Shown piece by piece: positions 1-8,265 of a DNA stretch of 64,000 nucleotides; position 1 is the stretch's first letter, and each line of letters opens with the position of its first letter. The notes below the pieces were generated by a model. The model searched no databases. It was not told the DNA's origin and saw only the letters and a list, made by a program, of their open reading frames with translations. The stretch is taken from the NCBI RefSeq assembly GCF_016863635.1, contig NZ_BOPG01000067.1:1-64000 (forward strand), given 5' to 3'. The translations under genes and the position numbers were made by a program. This DNA comes from Virgisporangium aurantiacum (GTDB taxonomy: Bacteria > Actinomycetota > Actinomycetes > Mycobacteriales > Micromonosporaceae).

Positions 1-3000
1 GCGGCGGCCAAGCCGGCCGCGCGCAAGTCCGCGGCGGCGGCCAAGCCGGCATCCAGCCGTTCGTCGGCGACGAAGCCGGCCGTCCGCAAGTCCGCGGCCG
101 CGGCCAAACCCGCCTCGACCCGCTCGACGGCCGCCAAGCCGTCGGTGCGCAAGTCGTCCGCGGCGGCGAAGCCCGCCACCGCCCGGTCATCCGCGGCGGC
201 CAAGCCGGCCACCGCCCGCCGCACCTCGGCGGTGAAGGCCACCACCACACGTGCGTCGGCGGCGGCGAAGCCCGCGTCCGCCCGCACCACGGCGGCCTCG
301 GCCTCGGCGAGCGGCAGGAGCCGGAAGTCGGTATCGTCGGCGGTGAGCCGTCGCGTCGTCACCATGTCGGTCACGTCGACCGGCACGCCCACCACGGGCC
401 GCAAGCCCACGGTGGCGGCCGCCAAGCCGGCAACCGGTAAGGCAGCCACCGTCCGCGCGACGGTGGGCAAGCCGGCGGCCGAGTCCGCCGGCAAGGCCAC
501 GCCGGTGCGGAAGACCGCCTCGGCTGTTCCGGCCCGCAAGGCCGCCGCGAAGGTGAGCACGGCTACGGCGGTACCCGCGCGCAAGTCCACCGCGAAGGCC
601 ACCACGGTCAAGGCCACCTCGGCCGCGGCCAAGTCGGCCGGCCGGACGACCGCGAAGGCCACCACGGCCAAGGCCACCACCGCGAAGGCCACGCCGGCCA
701 AGCGGGCCACGGCCAGCAAGGCCACCGCCGTGAAGTCGGCCGGTCGTACCACGGCCAAGGCGGCACCGGCGAAGGCAGCCGCCAAGGCCACGAAGGCGTC
801 GGCGGCGAGGGCGACCAAGGCCTCGGCGGCAAAGGCCACCAAGGCGACGCCCACCCGGTCGGCCGCGAAGTCGACCACGCGGCCGGCGTCCAAGTCGGCG
901 GCGAAGGCCGCGCCGGCCAAGCGGGCCACGGCCAGCAAGGCCACCGCCGCCAAGGCCACCACGGCAAAGGCCACCGGCCGGGCCGCGGCCAAGTCGACGG
1001 CGGCCAAGTCGACCGCGGCCAAGGCAACCGCAGCGAAGTCCACTGCGGCGAGGTCCACAGCCGCGAAGTCGACGGCGGCGAAGGCGACCGCCAAGGCGAC
1101 CGGCACCAGGGCGACGCGGGCCAAGGCCGCTCCGGCCAAGGTGGCGGTGAAGTCGACGGCGCGGTCGGCGGCGGCGGCCAAGGCGACGAAGGCGTCGGCG
1201 GCGAAGGCCACGAAGTCGACGGCCGCCAAGTCCACGGCGGCGAAGGCGACCGCGGCCAAGGCCACGAGGTCCACGGCGACCAAGTCCACGGGCGCGAGGT
1301 CGGCGGCGGCGAGGCCCACGGCGGCCAAGTCCACGGCGGCCAAGTCCACGGCGACGAAGGCCACGGCGACGAAGGCGACCCGGGCCAAGGCGACCGGCAC
1401 CAAGGCGACCGGCACCAAGGCGACCGGCACCAGGGCGACGCGGGCCAAGGCCGCTCCGGCCAAGGCGGCGGTGAAGTCGACGGCGCGGTCGGCGGCGGCG
1501 GCCAAGGCGACGAAGGCGTCGGCGGCGAAGGCCACGAAGTCGACGGCCGCCAAGTCCACGGCGGCGAAGGCGACCGCGGCCAAGGCGACCGCGGCCAAGG
1601 CCACGAAGTCGACGGCGACCAAGTCGACGGCGGCGAAGTCGGCAGGGGCCAGGGCGACCAAGTCCACTGCGGTGAAGTCGACGGGGCGGTCGGCAGCGGC
1701 GGCCAAGGCGACGAAGGCGTCGGCGGCGAAGGCGACCAAGGCGACCGCGGCGAAGTCGGCCAAGGCTACGCCGGCGAAGGCGGGGTCGACGGCTCGGGTC
1801 GCGAAGCGGGCCACGGCCAAGACCGCGCCGCCGGCCAAGGCGACCACGAGGTCGACCACGGGACGCAAGGCCACCGGCACCAAGGCGACGGGGGCGAAGG
1901 CGACGGGAAGCCGGGCCACCGGAGCTAGAGCGGGCGCGGCCCGCGGGCCGGCCAAGTCGGCGGCCGGCACCGCGGCCAAACGCACAGCCGCGAAGGCACC
2001 AGCCAAGAAGACAGCATCCAAGACCGCCGCCAAGGCCGCCACCGCAACCCGGTCGGCGGCCAAATCGGCGGTTAAGGCGACTGGCGCCGTCGCCAAGAAG
2101 GCCGGTTCGGTCGCGACCAAGGCGACCCGCGCCGTGAAGTCGACGGCGGGTCAGGCCACCGGCGTCGCCAAGTCCGCGGCGAGCAAGGCCACGGCGAGCA
2201 AGGCCACGGCGTCCAAGGCGACCGCGTCCAAGGCCACGGCGTCCAAGGCCACCGCGAGCACGGCGACAGCGGCCAAGGCCACGGCCACTGCCACGGCCGC
2301 GAAGTCCGCACCGGCCAAGGCGGCACCGGCCAAGTCCGCGGCGTCCAAGGCGACCGCGAGCAAGGCGACCACGGCCACCCCCGCATCGGTCGAGCCCGCG
2401 GCGACGGCCACGGCGGCACCCGCCACGTCAGCGTCGACGGCGACACCGGCCAAGGCAGAACCGGCCAAGCCGGCCGCCAAGGCCGCGAGCAAAGCGGCAC
2501 CGGTGAAGGCCACGGCAGACCCGGCCAAGGCGCAACCCGCCAAGGCCGAGCCGGCCAAGAAGGCGGAACCGGCCAAGAAGGCGGAACCGGCCAAGGCGGA
2601 GCAGGCAAAGGCGGAGCAGGCAAAGGCGGAGCAGGCAAAGACGGAACCGGCCAAGACCGAGCCGACCAAGACCGAACCGGCCAAGGCGGAACAGGCCGCC
2701 CCGGCAACCACCAGGCCGACGGCACCGGTCGAGCCGGTCTGGGTGGCACCCGCTCCTTCGGCGGACGCCGACCGCGATTCGGCCCCGCCGGTCGTCGGTC
2801 TTCCGTCGGCGGGCATGACGCCGTCCACCGTGGACAGTTTCGGCGCGCCGTTGACGATTCCGACCGGGATGGCGGGGGAGGCTCTGCCGGCGGACGGCAA
2901 CGGGTCCTCGAACGGTAGTGACCCGGGGCGTGAGGTGCTCGTCGGGGAGATTGTGGCCGGCGACGCGGTCACGAGCCGTCCCACGAACGGGAGCAGCGGG

Positions 3001-3036
3001 TCCGACGAGGAGCGTGATACGCCTACCCTGCCGTAA
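1..3036 (+). CDS. Giant Lys/Ala/Thr-rich repeat protein, histone H1/HupB-tail-like, 5' end outside window
   Basis: The frame is open from base 1, so the true start lies upstream; a GTG at 145 is simply the first start-like codon in view. Roughly 900 of the 1011 visible residues are KAT, KST, AAK and KPA units, giving an extremely basic low-complexity chain like the C-terminal tails of actinobacterial HupB or histone H1, which bind DNA without sequence specificity. From about visible residue 817 to 897 the units change to KAEPAK/KTEPTK, so charge is balanced there. The last ~95 residues are acidic and Gly/Ser/Asp-rich and contain no repeat. No folded domain, signal peptide or membrane segment is visible; any DNA-binding head would be upstream. 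A nucleoid-compacting role is an inference from composition. It ends 23 bp before the RNB ribonuclease gene. Confidence 0.75.
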   Translation, partial: AAAKPAARKSAAAAKPASSRSSATKPAVRKSAAAAKPASTRSTAAKPSVRKSSAAAKPATARSSAAAKPATARRTSAVKATTTRASAAAKPASARTTAASASASGRSRKSVSSAVSRRVVTMSVTSTGTPTTGRKPTVAAAKPATGKAATVRATVGKPAAESAGKATPVRKTASAVPARKAAAKVSTATAVPARKSTAKATTVKATSAAAKSAGRTTAKATTAKATTAKATPAKRATASKATAVKSAGRTTAKAAPAKAAAKATKASAARATKASAAKATKATPTRSAAKSTTRPASKSAAKAAPAKRATASKATAAKATTAKATGRAAAKSTAAKSTAAKATAAKSTAARSTAAKSTAAKATAKATGTRATRAKAAPAKVAVKSTARSAAAAKATKASAAKATKSTAAKSTAAKATAAKATRSTATKSTGARSAAARPTAAKSTAAKSTATKATATKATRAKATGTKATGTKATGTRATRAKAAPAKAAVKSTARSAAAAKATKASAAKATKSTAAKSTAAKATAAKATAAKATKSTATKSTAAKSAGARATKSTAVKSTGRSAAAAKATKASAAKATKATAAKSAKATPAKAGSTARVAKRATAKTAPPAKATTRSTTGRKATGTKATGAKATGSRATGARAGAARGPAKSAAGTAAKRTAAKAPAKKTASKTAAKAATATRSAAKSAVKATGAVAKKAGSVATKATRAVKSTAGQATGVAKSAASKATASKATASKATASKATASKATASTATAAKATATATAAKSAPAKAAPAKSAASKATASKATTATPASVEPAATATAAPATSASTATPAKAEPAKPAAKAASKAAPVKATADPAKAQPAKAEPAKKAEPAKKAEPAKAEQAKAEQAKAEQAKTEPAKTEPTKTEPAKAEQAAPATTRPTAPVEPVWVAPAPSADADRDSAPPVVGLPSAGMTPSTVDSFGAPLTIPTGMAGEALPADGNGSSNGSDPGREVLVGEIVAGDAVTSRPTNGSSGSDEERDTPTLP
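1091..1586 (+). repeat. Internal duplication in the basic repeat gene
   Basis: Bases 1091-1262 recur at 1415-1586 with one visible difference (t at 1142, c at 1466). The offset is 324 bp, exactly 108 codons, so the duplication keeps the frame. The near identity of two 172-bp copies inside a gene whose other repeats have drifted points to recent expansion by unequal recombination or slippage. Confidence 0.85.
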
Positions 3037-3059
3037 CTCCCCCTGGTAGTAAGGGTCGG

Positions 3060-4439
3060 GTGACCACCCGACGTCTGCACGCTCCCCGGATCGATTTCAC
3101 CGCGCTGCGCCGCGAGCTGGAGCTCCCCACGGAGTTCCCGGCCGCGGCGCAGTTTGCTGCTCAGGCCGCGGCGCAGCGCGGGCACGACCAGGACAAAGGC
3201 AGGAAGGACCGCACCGACATCGGATTCGTCACCCTCGATCCGCCGTCCTCCCGCGACCTCGACCAGGCCGTCCACCTCGAGAAGCGGAACAAGGGCTACC
3301 GCGTCCGTTACGCGATCGCCGACGTCGGCGCGTTCATCACCCCGGGTGACCCGCTTGACGTCGAAGCCAACCGGCGGGGCCAGACCATCTACCTGCCCGA
3401 CGGCAAGGTGCCGCTGCACCCGCCCGTCCTCAGTGAGGGCGCGGCCAGCCTGCTGCCCGACCAGACCCGCCCGGCCGTCCTCTGGACCATCGACCTCGAC
3501 CAGGACGGCGAACCCACGCTGACGGCGCTGGAGCGCGTACTCGTCCGCAGTCGCGCGAAGCTGAACTACGAAGAAGCGCTGCCCGAACCGCTCGCCCTGC
3601 TGCCGGAGATCGGCGAGCTCCTCATCGAGCGCGGTCTCGCCCGCGGCGCCATCGACCTGCCAATGCCCGACCAGGAGATCGAGCCCGACGGCACCGGCTG
3701 GCGGCTGACCCTGGAAGCCCCGCGGCGGGTGGAGGAGTACAACGCGCAGATTTCCCTGCTCACCGGCCGGGTCGCCGCCCAGATCATGTTGACCGGAGGG
3801 ACCGGGCTCCTCCGCACGATGCCCCCGGCACCGAAACAAGCGGTCGACACCCTCCGAAAGGCCGCCACAGCGCTCGACATCGCCTGGCCCCATGATGAGT
3901 CGGTCGGGCGCCTCCTCGCCCGCCTACGGCCGGCTGAGCCCCGCGACGCGGCCTTCGTCCAGCAGGCTGCCGATCTCCTCCGGGGCGCCGCCTACACCGC
4001 GTTCCACAACGAGGAACCCGAGCAGCGGATCCACGCCGGCGTCGCGGCGCCCTACGCCCACGTGACGGCACCGCTGCGCCGCCTCGCCGACCGCTACGCC
4101 ACCGAGATCTGCCTGGCCCTGCACGCCGGTACGGAACCGCCGACGGAGAACCTGAAGGACCTGCCCAGGACCATGGCCCGCACCGACCGCACCGCCAACG
4201 CCGCCGACCGGGGCGCGGTCGACCTCGTCGAGGCCGTCCTCCTCCAGGGTCGCGTCGGGGAGACGTTCGAGGCGGCCGTGCTCGACACCGACGAGAAGAG
4301 ATCGACCGTCGCACTCGACGAGCCACCCGTGCGGGCCCGCTGCGACGGCCGGCTGGCGCTCGGCACGCGCACGCGCGTCCAATTGATTGAAGCCACACCG
4401 GAGACGCGCACCGTGCGGTTCGCGCCCGCAGAGGTGTAA
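3060..4439 (+). CDS. RNB-domain 3'-5' exoribonuclease (RNase II family, compact form)
   Basis: The 459-residue protein carries the RNB catalytic block D60-PPSSR-D66-L-D68-Q-A, followed by YAIADVGAFI at 84-93. Its later motif APYAHVTAPLRR matches the YTHFTSPIRR motif of RNase II/R. In E. coli RNase II the fourth acidic position is Asp; here it is Gln69, which from memory is normal for the actinobacterial branch. The enzyme should degrade single-stranded RNA processively from the 3' end using Mg2+. It is much shorter than E. coli RNase II (about 644) and lacks clear N-terminal cold-shock domains; the last ~65 residues could form one small S1-like barrel. It starts at a GTG just after the basic repeat gene and may be cotranscribed with it. 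Confidence 0.88.
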   Translation: MTTRRLHAPRIDFTALRRELELPTEFPAAAQFAAQAAAQRGHDQDKGRKDRTDIGFVTLDPPSSRDLDQAVHLEKRNKGYRVRYAIADVGAFITPGDPLDVEANRRGQTIYLPDGKVPLHPPVLSEGAASLLPDQTRPAVLWTIDLDQDGEPTLTALERVLVRSRAKLNYEEALPEPLALLPEIGELLIERGLARGAIDLPMPDQEIEPDGTGWRLTLEAPRRVEEYNAQISLLTGRVAAQIMLTGGTGLLRTMPPAPKQAVDTLRKAATALDIAWPHDESVGRLLARLRPAEPRDAAFVQQAADLLRGAAYTAFHNEEPEQRIHAGVAAPYAHVTAPLRRLADRYATEICLALHAGTEPPTENLKDLPRTMARTDRTANAADRGAVDLVEAVLLQGRVGETFEAAVLDTDEKRSTVALDEPPVRARCDGRLALGTRTRVQLIEATPETRTVRFAPAEV

Positions 4440-4449
4440 GACTGCGCAC

Positions 4450-5136
4450 ATGACCTTCGACGAAAGCGCCCTACCCGACGTCAGCGAGGTGACGGTCGGC
4501 ATCCTGGGCGGCACCGGGCCGCAGGGTCGCGGCCTGGCCTACCGGTTCGCGCGCGGCGGCCTGACGGTGCGCATCGGCTCCCGGAACGCCGAGCGCGGCG
4601 AGCGGACGGCGACCGAGCTGTCCGAGCTGCCCGGTGCGACGGCGGTGACCGGCGGCGGCAACGAGTACGCCGCGGCGGCGGATGTCGTCGTCGTGGCCGT
4701 CCCGTGGGAGGCGCACGAGCCGACGTTGCGGTCGCTCCGGGAGCAGCTCGCGGGGAAGATCGTCGTCGACTGCGTGAACCCGCTCGGGTTCGACGGCCGC
4801 GGCCCGTTCGCGCTGCCGGTCGCCGAGGGCAGCGCGGCCCAGCAGGCCGAGGCGCTGCTGCCGGAGTCACGCGTCTGCGCCGCGTTCCACCACGTCTCCG
4901 CGGTGCTCCTGGCCGATCCGGAGGTCGCGCGGATCGACCTCGACGTCCTCGTTCTCGGGGACGACCGTGAGGCCGCCGCCGTGGTCCAGGCGATCGCGGG
5001 ACGGGTGGAGGGCATGCGCGGCGTGTGGGCCGGCCGGCTACGCAACGCCGCCCAGGTGGAGGCGATGACCGCCAACCTCATCGCGATCAACAAGCGCTAC
5101 AAGGTGCACGCCGGTGTCCGCGTCACAGACCTTTGA
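4450..5136 (+). CDS. npdG: NADPH-dependent F420 reductase
   Basis: The 228-residue protein has an N-terminal Rossmann motif GGTGPQG at 20-26, the run VVVVAVPWEAHE for the second half of the fold, and ends in NLIAINKRYKVHAGVRVT, the signature of the Fno/NpdG family. It transfers hydride between NADPH and the deazaflavin F420, supplying reduced F420 to other enzymes. The frame is open further upstream, but the ATG at 4450 fits the family N-terminus and lies 10 bp after the ribonuclease stop. The next gene, a P450, starts inside this one, which suggests translational coupling. Confidence 0.92.
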   Translation: MTFDESALPDVSEVTVGILGGTGPQGRGLAYRFARGGLTVRIGSRNAERGERTATELSELPGATAVTGGGNEYAAAADVVVVAVPWEAHEPTLRSLREQLAGKIVVDCVNPLGFDGRGPFALPVAEGSAAQQAEALLPESRVCAAFHHVSAVLLADPEVARIDLDVLVLGDDREAAAVVQAIAGRVEGMRGVWAGRLRNAAQVEAMTANLIAINKRYKVHAGVRVTDL

Positions 5137-6313
5137 TCCCTGGAGCCCGGAGTTCGTCGCGTACCCCTACGACGCGTACCGGGAACTGCGCGCCGGGCCA
5201 CCGGTCAGCTGGTTCGAGCCGACGAACCAGTGGCTCGTCCCGCGTCACGAGGATGTCAACGCGCTGCTGCGCGACCGTCGCCTCGGCCGCACGTACCTGC
5301 ACGTCGCGACCCATGAGGAGATGGGACGCCCACCGGACCCGGAGTACCTGGCCCCGTTCTGGCACCTGAACCGCACCGGCATGCTCGACCTCGAACCGCC
5401 CGACCACACCCGCCTGCGTCGGCTGGTGTCCTCGGCGTTCACCCCGCGCCGCGTCAACGCGCTGCGGCCGACCGTGGAACGCCTGGCGGGCGACCTGGTC
5501 TCCGCGTTCGTGGCGAAGGGCGGGGGAGACCTGATCGCCGACGTCGCCGAGCCGCTGCCGGTGACCGTCATCGCGGAACTCCTCGGCGTGCCCGTCGAAG
5601 ACCGTCCGCTGCTCCGGCCGTGGTCGGCGGACATCTGCGGCATGTACGAGCTGAACCCGTCCCGCGAGGTGGCCGACAAGGCCGTGCGGGCGTGCGTCGA
5701 GTTCAGCGACTACCTGCGCGCCCTCGCCCGGCTGCGGTCGCGCGAGCCTCAGGATGACCTCATCACGGCGCTGGCCCAGGTCGACGGTCTCACCGAGGAC
5801 GAGCTGATCGGCACGTGCGCGCTGCTGCTCAACGCCGGCCACGAGGCCACCGTCAACGTGACGGGCAACGGCTGGTGGTCGCTGTTCCGCAACCCCGACG
5901 AGCTGGCCCGCCTGCGCGCCGACCACGGTCTCCTGGACACGGCGGTCGAGGAGCTGATGCGCTACGACACCCCGCTGCAGCTGTTCGAACGCTGGGTGCT
6001 CGAAGACATCACGGTGCACGGGGTCGACATCCCCCGCGGTTCCGAGGTCGCGCTGCTGTTCGGGTCGGCCAACCACGACCCGGCGGTGTTCGCGGACCCG
6101 GAACGCCTGGACCTTTCCCGTCGCGACAACCCGCACATCTCGTTCGGCGCCGGAATCCACTACTGCCTGGGCGCACCGCTGGCCCGGATCGAACTGGTCG
6201 CGTCGTTCGGGGCGCTCCTGAGGCAGGCACCCGGCCTGCGGTTGGTGCGGGAGCCGGAGTGGAAGGCCGGCTTTGTCATCCGCGGCCTGAAGGACCTGAC
6301 AATCGAAGTATGA
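5114..6313 (+). CDS. Cytochrome P450
   Basis: This 399-residue soluble class I bacterial P450 has the oxygen-binding I-helix motif AGHEAT at 241-246, the K-helix ExxR (EELMR) near 279-283, and the heme loop FGAGIHYCLG with the thiolate ligand Cys351. It should hydroxylate a small hydrophobic substrate using electrons from a ferredoxin or reductase encoded elsewhere; the substrate cannot be told from sequence. The GTG start overlaps the end of npdG by 23 bp. No ferredoxin gene is adjacent, and no biosynthetic cluster surrounds it. Confidence 0.93.
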   Translation: MSASQTFDPWSPEFVAYPYDAYRELRAGPPVSWFEPTNQWLVPRHEDVNALLRDRRLGRTYLHVATHEEMGRPPDPEYLAPFWHLNRTGMLDLEPPDHTRLRRLVSSAFTPRRVNALRPTVERLAGDLVSAFVAKGGGDLIADVAEPLPVTVIAELLGVPVEDRPLLRPWSADICGMYELNPSREVADKAVRACVEFSDYLRALARLRSREPQDDLITALAQVDGLTEDELIGTCALLLNAGHEATVNVTGNGWWSLFRNPDELARLRADHGLLDTAVEELMRYDTPLQLFERWVLEDITVHGVDIPRGSEVALLFGSANHDPAVFADPERLDLSRRDNPHISFGAGIHYCLGAPLARIELVASFGALLRQAPGLRLVREPEWKAGFVIRGLKDLTIEV

Positions 6314-6404
6314 CAATCATGGACCACTAAACTCGTCCATAGACGTGTACGGTCGATCTCATGTCTACTTCGATGACCTCCCTCGACTGAATGTCGACGT
6401 TCCG

Positions 6405-7292
6405 ATGCCCTCGCTCTCGCATGAGCTGATCGTCGACATGTTCCGTGACCGGCCCACGATGGCCGCCGACCTACTGGAGTCGCAACTGGGGTTCACGTTG
6501 CCGAAGTTCGACCGGGTGGAGGTGATGTCGGCCGACCTGACCAACGTCGCTCCGACCGAGTACCGGGCCGACGTCGCGATCAAGATGATCGACGGCCGGA
6601 AGCTCGTCTCCGCGGTGATCGTCGAGATACAGCGCCGCCCGGACAAGCGCAAGCGCTTCGCGTGGCCGGCGTATGTCGGCACTCTCTACTCGCGGCTCAG
6701 ATACCCGGTGTTCCTGCTGGTGGTGTGCCCGAACGACAAGGTGGCCACCTGGTGCTCGGAGTCGATCACGATCGGCGATCCGCCGTACTTCATGATGCGG
6801 CCGAGTGTGTTCAACCTGCAGGATGCCCCGGTGATCACCGACATCGCGGTGGCGGAGCGCTCACCTGAACTGGCCGTGCTGTCGGCGCTTGCGCACGGCG
6901 GCAAACCCGGGCCGGAACCGGTGCTCAAGGCGTTCGTGGCCGCTCTCAAGAACGTCGATGATGATCATGCCTACTTGTACTATGACTTTGTGCTGGGGCC
7001 GCTACCCAGCCCGGCACGCGTGATTCTGAGGAGTCTCATGTCCATCGCCGAGACGTACCGCCCCGTCAGCGACTGGGGCCGCCGCCACTTCCGCAACGGC
7101 AAGCTCGAGGGCAAGCTCGAAGGCAAGGCCGAGGGCGAGGCCGAAGCGCTCCTCACGGTCCTGAGCGCGCGCGGCCTCGACGTCTCCGACGACGTCCGTG
7201 CCCGGATCACCGGGTGCACCGACATCGAGCAGCTGAGCACCTGGATCCGCCGCGCCGCGACGGCCGAGACGGTCGACGAACTATTCGACTGA
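6405..7292 (+). CDS. PD-(D/E)XK-like protein of an actinobacterial hypothetical family
   Basis: The 295-residue protein resembles a family common in Streptomyces and Frankia with a restriction-like core: D56 in EYRAD, then E74-x-Q76 in SAVIVEIQ, followed by a hydrophobic strand LLVVCP. This E-x-Q form is also seen in RpnA-type recombination-promoting nucleases. The C-terminal part has short charged repeats GKLEGKLEGKAEGEAE (about 241-256) and a small helical tail. The frame is open back to 6345, but the ATG at 6405 (MPSLSHELIVDMF) matches the family start as I recall it. No partner transposase or modification gene is adjacent. Nuclease activity is inferred only. Confidence 0.7.
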   Translation: MPSLSHELIVDMFRDRPTMAADLLESQLGFTLPKFDRVEVMSADLTNVAPTEYRADVAIKMIDGRKLVSAVIVEIQRRPDKRKRFAWPAYVGTLYSRLRYPVFLLVVCPNDKVATWCSESITIGDPPYFMMRPSVFNLQDAPVITDIAVAERSPELAVLSALAHGGKPGPEPVLKAFVAALKNVDDDHAYLYYDFVLGPLPSPARVILRSLMSIAETYRPVSDWGRRHFRNGKLEGKLEGKAEGEAEALLTVLSARGLDVSDDVRARITGCTDIEQLSTWIRRAATAETVDELFD

Positions 7293-7293
7293 T

Positions 7294-7324
7294 GGTTGTG
7301 GACCCCGCTCGGGGGTCCACAACC
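7294..7324. terminator. Perfect 13-bp hairpin between convergent genes
   Basis: GGTTGTGGACCCC (7294-7306) pairs perfectly with GGGGTCCACAACC (7312-7324) across a 5-nt loop. It begins 2 bp after the stop of the PD-(D/E)XK gene and ends 9 bp before the stop of convergent panB, so it can end transcription from both sides. There is no T-run, as usual for high-GC actinobacteria. Confidence 0.8.
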
Positions 7325-7333
7325 CATGAAGCC

Positions 7334-8164
7334 TCAGAACGAGTGGTCGCCGGTCGGGAAGGCGCCCGAGCGGACCTCTTCCGCGAACGCCTTCGTCGCG
7401 TTCGTCAACGCTCCGGCCAGGTCGGCGTACTGCTTGACGAACCTCGGCATGTGACCCGTGCGCAGACCGGCCATGTCCTGCCACACGAGCACCTGGGCGT
7501 CCGTGTCCGGGCCGGCGCCGATGCCGATCGTGGGAACGGCGATCTCCGCCGTCACCCGCTTGGCCACGTCACTCGGCACCATCTCCAGCACCACCGCGAT
7601 GGCACCGGCGGCAGCGACCGCCACCGCGTCGGCGAAGACCTCTTCGCCCTGGTCGCCGCGGCCCTGCACCCGGTAGCCGCCCAGCGTGTGTTCGCGTTGC
7701 GGGGTGAACCCGACGTGCGCCATCACCGGGATTCCGGCCTGGGTGAGCGCCTCGATCTGCGGGACGACACTCCGCCCGCCCTCCAGCTTGACGGCGAGCG
7801 CCCCGCTCTCCTTCATGAACCGCACCGCGGTACGCAGGGCCTGCGTGGGCCCCTCCTCGTACGAGCCGAACGGCATGTCGGCGACCACGAGCGCCCGACG
7901 GGTCGCCCGGACCACCGCGCGTACCAGCGGCATCAGCTCGTCGACGGTCACCGGCAGGGTCGTCTCGTGACCGAAGACGTTGTTCGCGGCCGAGTCACCG
8001 ACCAGAAGTACGGGGATGCCGGCCTGGTCGAACAGCGCGGCCGTGTACTGGTCGTAGCTGGTGAGCATGGGCCACTTCTCGCCACGCTCCTTGGCCAGGG
8101 TCAGCTCACGGGCACGGACCCGGCGCGTGGCGGGGCCGCCGTACAGGGATGGGATTTCCGACAT
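7334..8164 (-). CDS. panB: 3-methyl-2-oxobutanoate hydroxymethyltransferase
   Basis: The 276-residue length and the motifs LTSYDQYTAALFDQAG, VGDSAANNVFGHETT, MAHVGFTPQ and PTIGIGAG are those of PanB. It transfers a hydroxymethyl group from methylene-tetrahydrofolate to 2-oxoisovalerate, the first committed step to pantothenate and coenzyme A. It acts in the cytosol as a Mg2+-dependent decamer in characterised relatives. It starts with ATG and lies downstream of nadE on the same strand with a 101-bp gap that contains a possible promoter. panC and panD are not nearby. Confidence 0.96.
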   Translation of the reverse strand: MSEIPSLYGGPATRRVRARELTLAKERGEKWPMLTSYDQYTAALFDQAGIPVLLVGDSAANNVFGHETTLPVTVDELMPLVRAVVRATRRALVVADMPFGSYEEGPTQALRTAVRFMKESGALAVKLEGGRSVVPQIEALTQAGIPVMAHVGFTPQREHTLGGYRVQGRGDQGEEVFADAVAVAAAGAIAVVLEMVPSDVAKRVTAEIAVPTIGIGAGPDTDAQVLVWQDMAGLRTGHMPRFVKQYADLAGALTNATKAFAEEVRSGAFPTGDHSF

Positions 8165-8227
8165 TGGACCTCTCCCTTCGCCTCGAGGCCGCCCTCGCGG
8201 TCCCCGGGTCTAGAAGTCGATGGTCGC

Positions 8228-8256
8228 ACCAATGCCACACAAGCCCGTAACGTCAA
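8228..8256 (-). promoter_or_regulatory. Possible panB promoter
   Basis: Read on the minus strand, TTGACG (complement of 8251-8256) is followed after 17 bp by ATTGGT (complement of 8228-8233). The -35 is good and the -10 is poor, so this is only a candidate. Confidence 0.25.
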
Positions 8257-8265
8257 TGCAATATT

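Noticed and set aside
145..147. GTG as start of the basic repeat protein
   Set aside because: The same frame is open to base 1 with identical repeat units, so the gene is cut by the window edge.
2151..3893. 580-codon minus-strand frame opposite the repeat protein and ribonuclease
   Set aside because: It spans two unrelated plus-strand genes and mirrors their repeats; no family motif.
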